Shown: positions 1 to 5,561, counted from the stretch's first letter. The stretch: 5,561 nt of DNA from Porticoccaceae bacterium (GCA_030590275.1 JAUUYV010000150.1:1-5561), one strand, 5' to 3'. Numbers and translations: made by a program. Notes: generated from the letters alone by a model not told the origin.

Positions 1-162
1 AGCTAAAAGATTTCGCGGCGCAGTGTAGCACTCGGTGCCCCAGGTTTAGAAGATGCCCCATAGAACCCGAGATTAAGATATTGACCACATGAATTATAAG
101 CAATTGCTGTTTGCCACTGGAAGCCTTAGCATTCGTCCTCTTATTTTCACGAGTTGGCGGGG

Positions 163-174
163 TAGTGGTCACTA
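163..174. promoter_or_regulatory. Small dyad, possible operator upstream of gene 1
   Basis: TAGTG and CACTA are exact reverse complements separated by two bases (TAGTG-GT-CACTA). The element lies about 105 bases before the gene 1 start, in the region where a regulator could bind. It is short, no matching copy was seen before the other three genes, and no regulator gene is in the window, so an operator role is only a guess. Confidence 0.15.
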
Positions 175-233
175 TGTTCTGGGCAGCAAGACCCAGTTGG
201 ACAGCGATCTGTAGTAGTAGAAATCTCGCGTGT

Positions 234-246
234 TATTAGAGAATAA
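234..246 (+). repeat. 13-base repeat, copy 1 (upstream of gene 1)
   Basis: TATTAGAGAATAA occurs here and again, identically, at 2894-2906 before gene 3. This copy has 32 bases between it and the gene 1 ATG. With the preceding T it forms a dyad, TTATT-AGAG-AATAA. It may be a regulatory motif or leftover sequence from duplication of a gene with its leader; chance in AT-rich spacers is also possible. Confidence 0.3.
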
Positions 247-265
247 AAGAGTATTTATAACTAAA

Positions 266-271
266 GGGGAG
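266..271 (+). promoter_or_regulatory. Strong ribosome binding site of gene 1
   Basis: GGGGAG lies seven bases before the ATG at 279. It is the strongest Shine-Dalgarno site in the window together with that of gene 4, while genes 2 and 3 have much weaker ones. An in-frame TAG at 276-278 sits immediately before the ATG, so the start cannot be further upstream. Confidence 0.7.
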
Positions 272-278
272 AAGTTAG

Positions 279-1496
279 ATGTCTAGAGTTCACGTTCTGG
301 AAGGGGTCAAAGTACTGGATTTTACCCATGTGTTGGCGGGACCTACCTGCACACGGCTGATGGCGGAAACCGGTGCGGATGTTATTAAGGTAGAGGCGAC
401 CCCGGTAGGGGATATGGTGCGCTTTATGCCTGCACTTAAAGATGGTCGTAGCGGCTATTATATTCAGCAAAACCGGGGCAAGAAGTCCATTTGCATGAAT
501 CTCCGTGATCCCCGTGCCCAGGAGGCTATCTACAAACTGGTTAAGGACGTGGACGTGGTGGTGGAGAACTTCACTCCCGGTGTCATGAAGCGCCTTAATA
601 TTGATTACGAAACGCTTAAGGCGATTAACCCCAATGTGGTTATGTGTTCAATTTCAGCATTTGGTCAGAGTGGACCGCTATCGAACTTGCCAGGCTTTGA
701 CTACATCGCCCAGGCTTACGCCGGGGTGATCGATATGATCGGCGAGGAACATGGTTCACCTTATTTTGCCGGTTTGGGTCTGGGTGATGTGTCTACTGGT
801 GCCCACGCCTATGGCGCGATTACGGCGGCGTTGTTTCATCGCGAGAAGGGCGGCGGTGGTCAGTACCTCGATATCGCCTTGCTCGATTGTTTGTTCCACT
901 GCCACGAAATTAATGTACAGGGCTACGATGGTACCAATGGCGAGCTAGTACCCCATCGGTCGGGTTCCCAGCACTTCGCGGTCGCGCCCCTGGGTATGTT
1001 TAAAGGCAAGGAGAAATACCTGGTGATTATTGCTATCGGCAATCAGTGGGAGAATCTACTGAAAATTATTGGTAAACCAGAATTCTCAACGGATCCTCGT
1101 TTTGCCGATAACGCTGGCCGGGTTGAGCACAATAAGGTATTGATTGATGCCATCGAGGGTTGGCTGCAAACTACCGAAAGCGACGATGAAGCGGTGCGTT
1201 TATTACAGGAAGGCCATGTGCCCGTGGCACCGGTGTTGAGTGTGCCCGAGGCGATGTCTCATCCGCACCTGATTGAGCGTCAGACCGTGCGCACTGTCAC
1301 CGATAGATCCTTTGGTGATCTCAAGGTTCCGGGGATGCCGCTGAGGTTTTCCCAGTATCCGGAGTTTCTGGATTTGCAGGCCGGGTTTTTGGGTGAACAC
1401 AACGCTGAAGTATTGGCTAGCGTGGGATATTCTGAGGCAGAGATTCAAGCTATGGCCGACGATGACGTGCTGGGTAGCGAGCCCATACCCGTTTAA
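279..1496 (+). CDS. Class III CoA-transferase (CaiB/BaiF family), paralogue 1
   Basis: A 405-residue cytoplasmic enzyme predicted to transfer CoA from an acyl-CoA donor to a free carboxylic acid. The N-terminal motif DFTHVLAGP (residues 14-22) opens the Rossmann-like large domain. Tyr60 and Arg105 align, from memory, with the Tyr59 and CoA-contacting Arg104 of formyl-CoA transferase. Asp170 in GLGDVSTG matches the catalytic Asp169. A small domain covers roughly residues 225-310, and the C-terminal part returns to the large domain with PLRFS (354-358) and LGEHN (371-375). PGFD at 138-141 has Phe where alpha-methylacyl-CoA racemases have the catalytic His, so a transferase is favoured. Leu19 replaces the Gln17 of formyl-CoA transferase and the GGGGQ substrate loop is absent, which argues against oxalate as substrate. 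Length is usual for the family and there is no signal peptide or membrane segment. It is separated from paralogue 2 by 165 bases, so it may be transcribed separately or as the first gene of one operon. It is closest in motifs to paralogue 4 (SGYYIQQNRGKKS, HPHLIER, LDLQA). The specific acid is unknown. Confidence 0.93.
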   Translation: MSRVHVLEGVKVLDFTHVLAGPTCTRLMAETGADVIKVEATPVGDMVRFMPALKDGRSGYYIQQNRGKKSICMNLRDPRAQEAIYKLVKDVDVVVENFTPGVMKRLNIDYETLKAINPNVVMCSISAFGQSGPLSNLPGFDYIAQAYAGVIDMIGEEHGSPYFAGLGLGDVSTGAHAYGAITAALFHREKGGGGQYLDIALLDCLFHCHEINVQGYDGTNGELVPHRSGSQHFAVAPLGMFKGKEKYLVIIAIGNQWENLLKIIGKPEFSTDPRFADNAGRVEHNKVLIDAIEGWLQTTESDDEAVRLLQEGHVPVAPVLSVPEAMSHPHLIERQTVRTVTDRSFGDLKVPGMPLRFSQYPEFLDLQAGFLGEHNAEVLASVGYSEAEIQAMADDDVLGSEPIPV

Positions 1497-1661
1497 TATC
1501 GTTGGTACACCGTGGCTTGGTCTATCTTGTCGATGTGGTATTTGAAGTGCCCGGCCGGCAATGGAAAGCCTATGGATTATTCGATAAAATAACCAATAAT
1601 AAACAGTGTGTTGTAAGTAAAAGTTAAGAAACTAAAAGAACTTAAAAAATCGAGCTAACTC
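1497..1661. other. Spacer between paralogues 1 and 2
   Basis: This is by far the longest gap in the array. The first half is mixed-composition and contains the 8-base palindrome CCGGCCGG at 1551-1558; the second half (about 1575-1650) is strongly AT-rich. I see no hairpin followed by a T run that would be a clear terminator for gene 1, and no paired -35/-10 of good quality. The length and AT-rich second half would suit an internal promoter for genes 2 to 4. No credible small gene is present. Confidence 0.45.
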
Positions 1662-2876
1662 ATGTCTTCAAAACCAATTCTCGACGGTTATCGCGTTATA
1701 GATTTTACTCAATACCTGGCAGGTCCCAGCGCTACACGGCTGATGGCCGAGATGGGTGCCGATATTATCAAGGTGGAAATGGCACCCTATGGTGACCCCA
1801 GTCGGGCCTTTCCCTATCGAAAGAACAAACGTAGCGCGTATTTTGTACAGCAAAATCGCGGTAAGAAAAGTTTGTGTATCGATCTTAAAAATGAAAAGAG
1901 CAAAGCGCTTATTCTCGATCTGATTAAAGAGTGTGATGTCTTGATCGAGAACTACGCGCCTGGCGTCATTAAGCGTCTTGGTTTTGACTGGGAGGTGGTG
2001 CGCAAGCTTAATCCTAAGCTGGTGATGTGCTCTATTTCCGCCTTCGGGCAGACTGGTCCGTTAAGCCATCTGCCGGGTTTTGATTATATTGCCCAGGCTT
2101 ACGCGGGCGTTACCGATGTGATTGGCGAGCCGGACCGACCACCGAGCCTACCGATGCTAGCGATTGGTGATGTGACCACGGGAGTACATGCCGCGGGGGC
2201 TCTTGGGTACGCCTTGCTCGACGTGCATCGCACGGGTGTCGGGCAGCATCTGGATATTTCGCTGCTCGATTGCTATTTCCATCAGCACGAAGTCAATGTG
2301 CAGGCGTATTCGGCGAGCGATGGAGCCATTGTGCCCCGGCGCTCGGGCTCTCATCACTACGCGGTGAGTCCTACCGGCATATTCAAGGGCCCTGATGGTT
2401 ACATCATGATCCTCGCTTTACTGCACCAGTGGCCGGTATTGTGTAAAACCATGGGGCGGGAAGATTTAATCGAGGACCCGCGTTTTGTTAGTAACGAGAC
2501 GCGAGTGGAGAATCAGCAGGAGTTGATTGGCATTATCGAAGCATGGCTCCAGACTTTTCCCAATGACGAAGCGGCTATTTCTGCCTTACAGGATGTGCGT
2601 GTGCCGGTGGCTCCAATTCTCACCGTTCCCCAGGCCATTGATCATCCTCACCTTCGCCAACGTGGCACGGTTCGCAAAATATCCGACCGCATGATTGGCG
2701 AGTTTGATATTCCTGGCGTACCTTTGAGGTTTTCTAATCATCCCGACTACTTGCCTCTGGAAGCGCCTTTTCTTGGCGAGCAAAACCGCGAGATATTAAG
2801 CGAGTGCCTGGGCTACGACGCAAACCAGGTGGATATTCTCGAAGAGGCCGGGGTGCTGGTGAGCGCTCAGCATTAA
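1662..2876 (+). CDS. Class III CoA-transferase (CaiB/BaiF family), paralogue 2
   Basis: A 404-residue paralogue with the full family layout: DFTQYLAGP (residues 14-22), Tyr60, Arg105, MCSISAFGQ (122-130), predicted catalytic Asp170 in AIGDVTTG, the FHQHE motif (206-210), a small domain starting near RRSGSHHYA (226-234), and the C-terminal LGEQN (371-375). The ATG at 1662 is preceded by an in-frame TAA at 1656-1658, so it is the first possible start, and it aligns exactly with the other paralogues. The Shine-Dalgarno is weak (GAG at 1652-1654). It shares SLPMLA, ALLHQW and RGTVR with paralogue 3, its 3' neighbour after only 35 bases, so these two are the closest pair and could form a heteromeric enzyme or be products of one duplication. 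As in the other copies, the racemase His is Phe140. The reaction type is well supported by family; donor and acceptor acids are not identifiable. Confidence 0.93.
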   Translation: MSSKPILDGYRVIDFTQYLAGPSATRLMAEMGADIIKVEMAPYGDPSRAFPYRKNKRSAYFVQQNRGKKSLCIDLKNEKSKALILDLIKECDVLIENYAPGVIKRLGFDWEVVRKLNPKLVMCSISAFGQTGPLSHLPGFDYIAQAYAGVTDVIGEPDRPPSLPMLAIGDVTTGVHAAGALGYALLDVHRTGVGQHLDISLLDCYFHQHEVNVQAYSASDGAIVPRRSGSHHYAVSPTGIFKGPDGYIMILALLHQWPVLCKTMGREDLIEDPRFVSNETRVENQQELIGIIEAWLQTFPNDEAAISALQDVRVPVAPILTVPQAIDHPHLRQRGTVRKISDRMIGEFDIPGVPLRFSNHPDYLPLEAPFLGEQNREILSECLGYDANQVDILEEAGVLVSAQH

Positions 2877-2893
2877 TGAGTTTTGAATTTAAA

Positions 2894-2906
2894 TATTAGA
2901 GAATAA
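2894..2906 (+). repeat. 13-base repeat, copy 2 (upstream of gene 3)
   Basis: Identical to the copy at 234-246. Here only five bases separate it from the gene 3 ATG, so its AGAGA core (2898-2902) is also the best available ribosome binding site for that gene. That gives this copy a simple translational explanation and weakens the case for a shared operator. Confidence 0.3.
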
Positions 2907-2911
2907 CGACG

Positions 2912-4129
2912 ATGACTCCTAAACACGTACTCGATGGCTATAAAGTCCTCGATATTACCCAGTACCTCGCAGGCCCCGCAGCGACTAATTTAATGGCGCA
3001 AATGGGCGCCGAAGTGATCAAGCTTGAAATTGGTCCCCATGGTGAGCCGGTTCGAAACTTTCCCTATTGCAAGGATGGGCGTAGTGCCTATTTCATTCAG
3101 CAGAGTCGGGGTAAAAAAAGTGTCTGTCTCGACCCCAAAAGCCCTGAGGGTCTGGATATTATTAAATCGCTGATTAAGCATTGCGATGTGTTTATCGAAA
3201 ACTTCGCACCCGGGGTGGTTGGACGTTTGGGTTTGAGCTGGGACGTGGTTAAAGAACTCAACCCCAATATTATTATGTGCTCTATTTCAGCCTTTGGGCA
3301 GGAGGGAGAGCTGGCGGCTTACCCTGGTTTTGATTATATCGCCCAGGCCTATGCCGCAGTGACTGACCTAATCGGTGAGATTGATCGTGCGCCATCCTTG
3401 CCGATGCTGGCCTTTGGTGACATGGGTACCGGGGTTCACGCGATGACAGCCATTGGCTACGCTTTGTTAGAAAGAGAGCGCAATGGCGGCGGCGGACAAC
3501 TTTTGGACATCTCCCTGCTCGACACGTATTTTCATCATCACGAGGTGAGCATACAGGGCTACTCTGCCAGCGGTGGAAAGTTAGTTCCTCAGCGGAATGG
3601 TTCTCATCACTACGCGATAGGGCCGTCTGGTATTTTTAAGTCGAAGGATGGGCATTTGATGATTCTAGCGCTACTTCATCAATGGGCTCCTTTGTGTAAG
3701 GCTATGGGTAGGGATGATTTGATTGAAGACCCCGGCTTCGTTGATAACGAGGCGCGCATGGAAAACCATGCCGAAATGGTAAAAATTATCGAGACCTGGT
3801 TACAGGCTCAGGACAGCGATGAGTCTGCTCTGGCGCTACTGGAGAAAGCGCGTATTCCCTGCGCACCGATTCTCACCGTACCCGAGGCTATGGCCCACCC
3901 GCATATGGTAGAGCGCGGTACGGTACGCACTATTAATGATCGCATTCTTGGGGAGTTTCAAATACCGGGTATGCCACTGCGCTTTTCAAAATACGAAGTA
4001 GATGAAGATATTCAGGCACCCTTACTGGGTGAGCACAACGAAGAAATACTTAAAAAATATTTACTGTGTCCAGCAGAGCAAGTGCAGGATTGGACACGCA
4101 GAAAAATACTGTTCTCAAAAGCAATTTGA
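2912..4129 (+). CDS. Class III CoA-transferase (CaiB/BaiF family), paralogue 3 (most divergent tail)
   Basis: A 405-residue enzyme of the same family: DITQYLAGP (residues 14-22), Tyr60, Arg105, MCSISAFGQ (122-130), predicted catalytic Asp170 in AFGDMGTG, FHHHE (207-211, shifted by one because of an extra residue near 190), QRNGSHHYA (227-235), and LGEHN (372-376). The ATG at 2912 is the only normal start after the in-frame TAG at 2897-2899 and aligns with the paralogues. It sits 35 bases after paralogue 2, its closest relative here, and 47 before paralogue 4, so co-transcription is likely. Oddities: Ser65 replaces the Asn of the otherwise shared QQNRGKKS; residues 131-137 (EGELAAY) differ from the (S/T)GPLS.L of the others; and the last 20 residues, rich in basic and hydrophobic residues and ending FSKAI, do not match the acidic (E/D).GVL tail of the sister proteins. 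The catalytic Asp and overall frame are intact, so it is probably active but possibly with a different substrate or as a partner subunit. Confidence 0.92.
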   Translation: MTPKHVLDGYKVLDITQYLAGPAATNLMAQMGAEVIKLEIGPHGEPVRNFPYCKDGRSAYFIQQSRGKKSVCLDPKSPEGLDIIKSLIKHCDVFIENFAPGVVGRLGLSWDVVKELNPNIIMCSISAFGQEGELAAYPGFDYIAQAYAAVTDLIGEIDRAPSLPMLAFGDMGTGVHAMTAIGYALLERERNGGGGQLLDISLLDTYFHHHEVSIQGYSASGGKLVPQRNGSHHYAIGPSGIFKSKDGHLMILALLHQWAPLCKAMGRDDLIEDPGFVDNEARMENHAEMVKIIETWLQAQDSDESALALLEKARIPCAPILTVPEAMAHPHMVERGTVRTINDRILGEFQIPGMPLRFSKYEVDEDIQAPLLGEHNEEILKKYLLCPAEQVQDWTRRKILFSKAI

Positions 4130-4163
4130 GATAGAGACAGCGATATAAATCATTTACAGCAGT

Positions 4164-4168
4164 AGGAG
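4164..4168 (+). promoter_or_regulatory. Ribosome binding site that fixes the gene 4 start
   Basis: AGGAG ends eight bases before the ATG at 4177, an ideal distance. The alternative in-frame GTG at 4168 overlaps the last base of this site and would have no ribosome binding site of its own. Starting at 4177 gives MEPTHIMEGY, which lines up residue for residue with MTPKHVLDGY of paralogue 3. Confidence 0.75.
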
Positions 4169-4176
4169 TGTTAAAT

Positions 4177-5418
4177 ATGGAACCCACGCACATCATGGAA
4201 GGTTACCGAATACTGGATTTTACCCAGTTTTTAGCGGGACCCACGACGACTCGCCTGATGGCTGAAATGGGCGCGGAGGTGATTAAGGTTGAATTGATGC
4301 CGGCGGGTGATCCAACACATATGTTGCCCTACCGTCGAGACGGGCGCAGTGGTTATTACATTCAGCAAAACCGCGGTAAAAAAAGTGTTTGTGTTGATAT
4401 TCGTAATCCGAAAGGACTGGAACTTATTAAAGAATTAATAAAATCCTGCGACGTGGTGCTAGAAAACTTTTCACCGGGCGCCATTGATCGCATGGGCCTG
4501 GGTTGGGATGTGGTTAAAGCTTTAAACCCCGAAGCCATTATGTGTTCAATCTCCGCCTTTGGTCAGACCGGACCACTGTCAAAATTACCGGGCTTTGATT
4601 ACATTGCAATGGCGGTATCCGGGGTGATGGACATGATTGGCGACCCCGAACAGCCGCCGTATTTCCCAATGTTGGGCATCGGCGATGTGAGTGCTGGCGT
4701 ACACGCACTGGCGGCGATTAACGCAGCACTGTTATATCGCTATAAATCCGGGAAAGGGCAGTACATTGATATTTCTCTGCTCGATTCTTATTTTCATAGC
4801 CACGAAATTAATGTTCAGGCTTATTCCGGTAGTAAAGGGAAAATTGTGCCGCAGCGGGCGGGACACCATCACTATGCGGCAGCTCCGCTTGGTTTATTCA
4901 AGTGCCAGGACGGTTACCTGTTTATGGTGGTGATGGCGCGGCAGTGGGAACCCCTGTGCAAGGCAATGGGACGAGATGATCTGGTGGGGCACCCGGATTA
5001 CGATACTAATGGCAAACGGGTTCAGCGCCGCCTGGAAATTGTCGAAATTATTGAAGACTGGTTGAGCAACTATAAACGCGATGATGCGCTGCGTTTGCTG
5101 GAAGACATGCATGTGCCGGTAGCTCCGGTATTGAGTGTGCCTGAAGCTATGGAACACCCGCATTTGATTGAACGAGAAGTGATTCGCACCATCCACGATC
5201 GGGGTTATGGCGAACTACAAATACCGGGAATACCCCTACGTTTTTCGGAGTTTCCAGATGCCCTGGATTTACAGGCGCCTTATCTGGGTGAGCATAATAA
5301 GGAAGTATTTGGGGATTTTGCAGGCTTAAGTGCAAAGCAGGTGGATGCGCTTGAGTCGGAAGGAGTGTTGAAATCGGACCCCATGCCGCAAGGTGTTGAG
5401 ACCATAGCCGCGAGCTGA
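4177..5418 (+). CDS. Class III CoA-transferase (CaiB/BaiF family), paralogue 4
   Basis: A 413-residue family member when started at the ATG at 4177; a GTG nine bases earlier is possible but poorly placed against the ribosome binding site. Visible in order: DFTQFLAGP (residues 14-22), Tyr60, QQNRGKKS, Arg105, MCSISAFGQ (122-130), PGFD with Phe140 in place of the racemase His, predicted catalytic Asp170 in GIGDVSAG, FHSHE (206-210), QRAGHHHYA (226-234), PLRFS and LGEHN in the C-terminal part. It most resembles paralogue 1 (SGYYIQQNRGKKS, HPHLIER, LDLQA), although it lies furthest from it. Residues 145 and 147 are Met and Val, where the other three have Gln and Tyr in DYIAQAYA; these lie just after the Phe140 position and could alter the acyl pocket. 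It carries a short C-terminal extension ending in AAS. It follows paralogue 3 by 47 bases and is probably the last gene of the transcript. Substrate unknown. Confidence 0.93.
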   Translation: MEPTHIMEGYRILDFTQFLAGPTTTRLMAEMGAEVIKVELMPAGDPTHMLPYRRDGRSGYYIQQNRGKKSVCVDIRNPKGLELIKELIKSCDVVLENFSPGAIDRMGLGWDVVKALNPEAIMCSISAFGQTGPLSKLPGFDYIAMAVSGVMDMIGDPEQPPYFPMLGIGDVSAGVHALAAINAALLYRYKSGKGQYIDISLLDSYFHSHEINVQAYSGSKGKIVPQRAGHHHYAAAPLGLFKCQDGYLFMVVMARQWEPLCKAMGRDDLVGHPDYDTNGKRVQRRLEIVEIIEDWLSNYKRDDALRLLEDMHVPVAPVLSVPEAMEHPHLIEREVIRTIHDRGYGELQIPGIPLRFSEFPDALDLQAPYLGEHNKEVFGDFAGLSAKQVDALESEGVLKSDPMPQGVETIAAS

Positions 5419-5426
5419 CTTTTTGC

Positions 5427-5452
5427 TTACGTAGCTGTTTGTTTACGTAGCT
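5427..5452. repeat. Two tandem copies of TTACGTAGCT after gene 4
   Basis: TTACGTAGCT occurs at 5427-5436 and 5443-5452, a 16-base period, nine bases after the gene 4 stop. Each copy contains the palindrome TACGTA, so the two can also pair with each other as a 6-bp stem with a 10-base loop. No T run follows on the plus strand; on the minus strand an A run, not a T run, follows. It could be a weak bidirectional stop element or a protein-binding repeat, and neither is proven. Confidence 0.4.
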
Positions 5453-5488
5453 ATCAGGTCAATCCTCCGGCAAAAATGCTTATCGATC

Positions 5489-5561
5489 TTACTCCTCGCT
5501 GGTTAATATCGCCTGGAGAGGAATGCCCTCTTTATTGTTTTTAAGTTCCTTTTCGCTCAGC
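5489..5561 (-). CDS. Possible C-terminal end of a convergent gene (partial)
   Basis: Read on the minus strand, the window edge is open for 23 codons and closes at TAA (5489-5491). The peptide, LSEKELKNNKEG followed by IPLQAILTSEE, is charged and amphipathic, like a normal soluble protein C-terminus. I do not recognise the family. A convergent neighbour would fit with the array ending at 5418 and with a short spacer between the two stops. Against it, 23 codons is too short to prove coding, and the opposite strand also has an open frame from an ATG at 5523 to the edge. Confidence 0.33.
   Translation of the reverse strand, partial: LSEKELKNNKEGIPLQAILTSEE

Larger units (their letters stand above)
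1..278. other. Upstream region without a supported gene
   Basis: No convincing reading frame crosses this stretch: all three plus-strand frames are closed early (for example TAG at 26-28 and TGA at 90-92). It could hold the last codons of an upstream gene at its extreme left edge, but nothing supports one frame over another. The last 45 bases before gene 1 are AT-rich, as expected of a promoter-proximal leader. I looked for a sigma70 promoter and found only fragments: TTGACC at 81-86 has no -10 at the right distance, and TATAAC at 256-261 has a poor -35 and would leave almost no leader. The region most likely contains the promoter of gene 1, but I cannot place it. Confidence 0.5.

Noticed and set aside
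179..196. CTGGG/CCCAG hairpin in the upstream region
   Set aside because: A 5-bp stem with an 8-base loop and no T run is too weak to call a terminator or attenuator.
279..1496. Formyl-CoA:oxalate CoA-transferase (frc)
   Set aside because: The DFTHV start is similar, but Leu19 replaces the Gln, the GGGGQ loop is absent, and no oxalyl-CoA decarboxylase gene is next to it. The gene symbol is therefore not assigned.
1551..1558. CCGGCCGG palindrome as a terminator or recombination site
   Set aside because: There is no following T run and no second copy in the window. An 8-base GC palindrome is readily explained by chance.
279..2876. DddD-like fused double CoA-transferase for DMSP
   Set aside because: DddD is one polypeptide with two CaiB-like domains. 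Here each gene ends in its own stop, with spacers between, and no DMSP-specific neighbour is seen.
4136..4144. GACAGCGAT shared with 200-208 upstream of gene 1
   Set aside because: Only nine bases match, the flanks differ, and the distances to the starts differ (70 versus 32 bases). Chance is the simplest explanation.
4144..4149. TATAAA as a -10 box for gene 4
   Set aside because: No acceptable -35 lies 16-18 bases upstream, and the short gap suits co-transcription with gene 3.
4894..5196. 100-codon minus-strand open frame within gene 4
   Set aside because: It lies wholly opposite a well-conserved coding frame, and its His/Phe/Gln-rich translation looks like an antisense shadow. Similar shadows within genes 1 to 3 were dropped for the same reason.
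279..5418. Alpha-methylacyl-CoA racemase function
   Set aside because: Racemases of this fold use a His in a GHD motif together with an Asp. All four proteins have PGFD there, with Phe in the His position.
5523..5561. Plus-strand start of a secreted protein at ATG 5523
   Set aside because: The hydrophobic MPSLLLFLSS start resembles a signal peptide, but the GGAG is only four bases away. Such Leu/Ser/Phe-rich peptides are typical of the antisense of a Glu/Lys-rich coding frame, which is what the minus strand shows.

Overview
The window is almost entirely four consecutive, same-strand genes that all encode class III (CaiB/BaiF family) CoA-transferases of about 405 residues: 279-1496, 1662-2876, 2912-4129 and 4177-5418. 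The proteins align with each other without gaps for roughly the first 185 residues. Each carries the predicted catalytic aspartate at residue 170 and the invariant segment MCSISAFGQ at residues 122-130. No tRNA, rRNA, mobile element, CRISPR array or integrase is visible.

Layout: positions 1-278 are an upstream region with no supported gene, ending in an AT-rich stretch and a strong ribosome binding site for gene 1. A 165-base spacer separates gene 1 from gene 2. Genes 2, 3 and 4 are tightly spaced (35 and 47 bases) and probably share a transcript. After gene 4 there is a short spacer with a tandem TTACGTAGCT repeat, then possibly the C-terminal end of a convergent gene on the minus strand that runs off the window.

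Function: family knowledge says these enzymes move CoA between carboxylic acids through an aspartyl-CoA mixed anhydride/thioester intermediate in the cytoplasm. The sequence favours transferases over alpha-methylacyl-CoA racemases, because the racemase His of the GHD motif is Phe in all four. It argues against oxalate/formyl-CoA transferase, because the Gln of FTHVQAGP is Leu and the GGGGQ loop of that enzyme is absent. The real substrates cannot be read from this window, since no dehydrogenase, hydratase, ligase, transporter or regulator is included. Genes 1 and 4 share several signatures, and genes 2 and 3 share others, giving a nested A-B-B'-A' arrangement. Either heteromeric enzymes (as known for the BbsE/BbsF pair) or a set of paralogues with different acids as substrates would fit.

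Organism: a bacterium with Shine-Dalgarno sites, intermediate GC and mixed codon use. A gammaproteobacterium, perhaps marine with a large acyl-CoA catabolic repertoire, is a reasonable but unproven guess.
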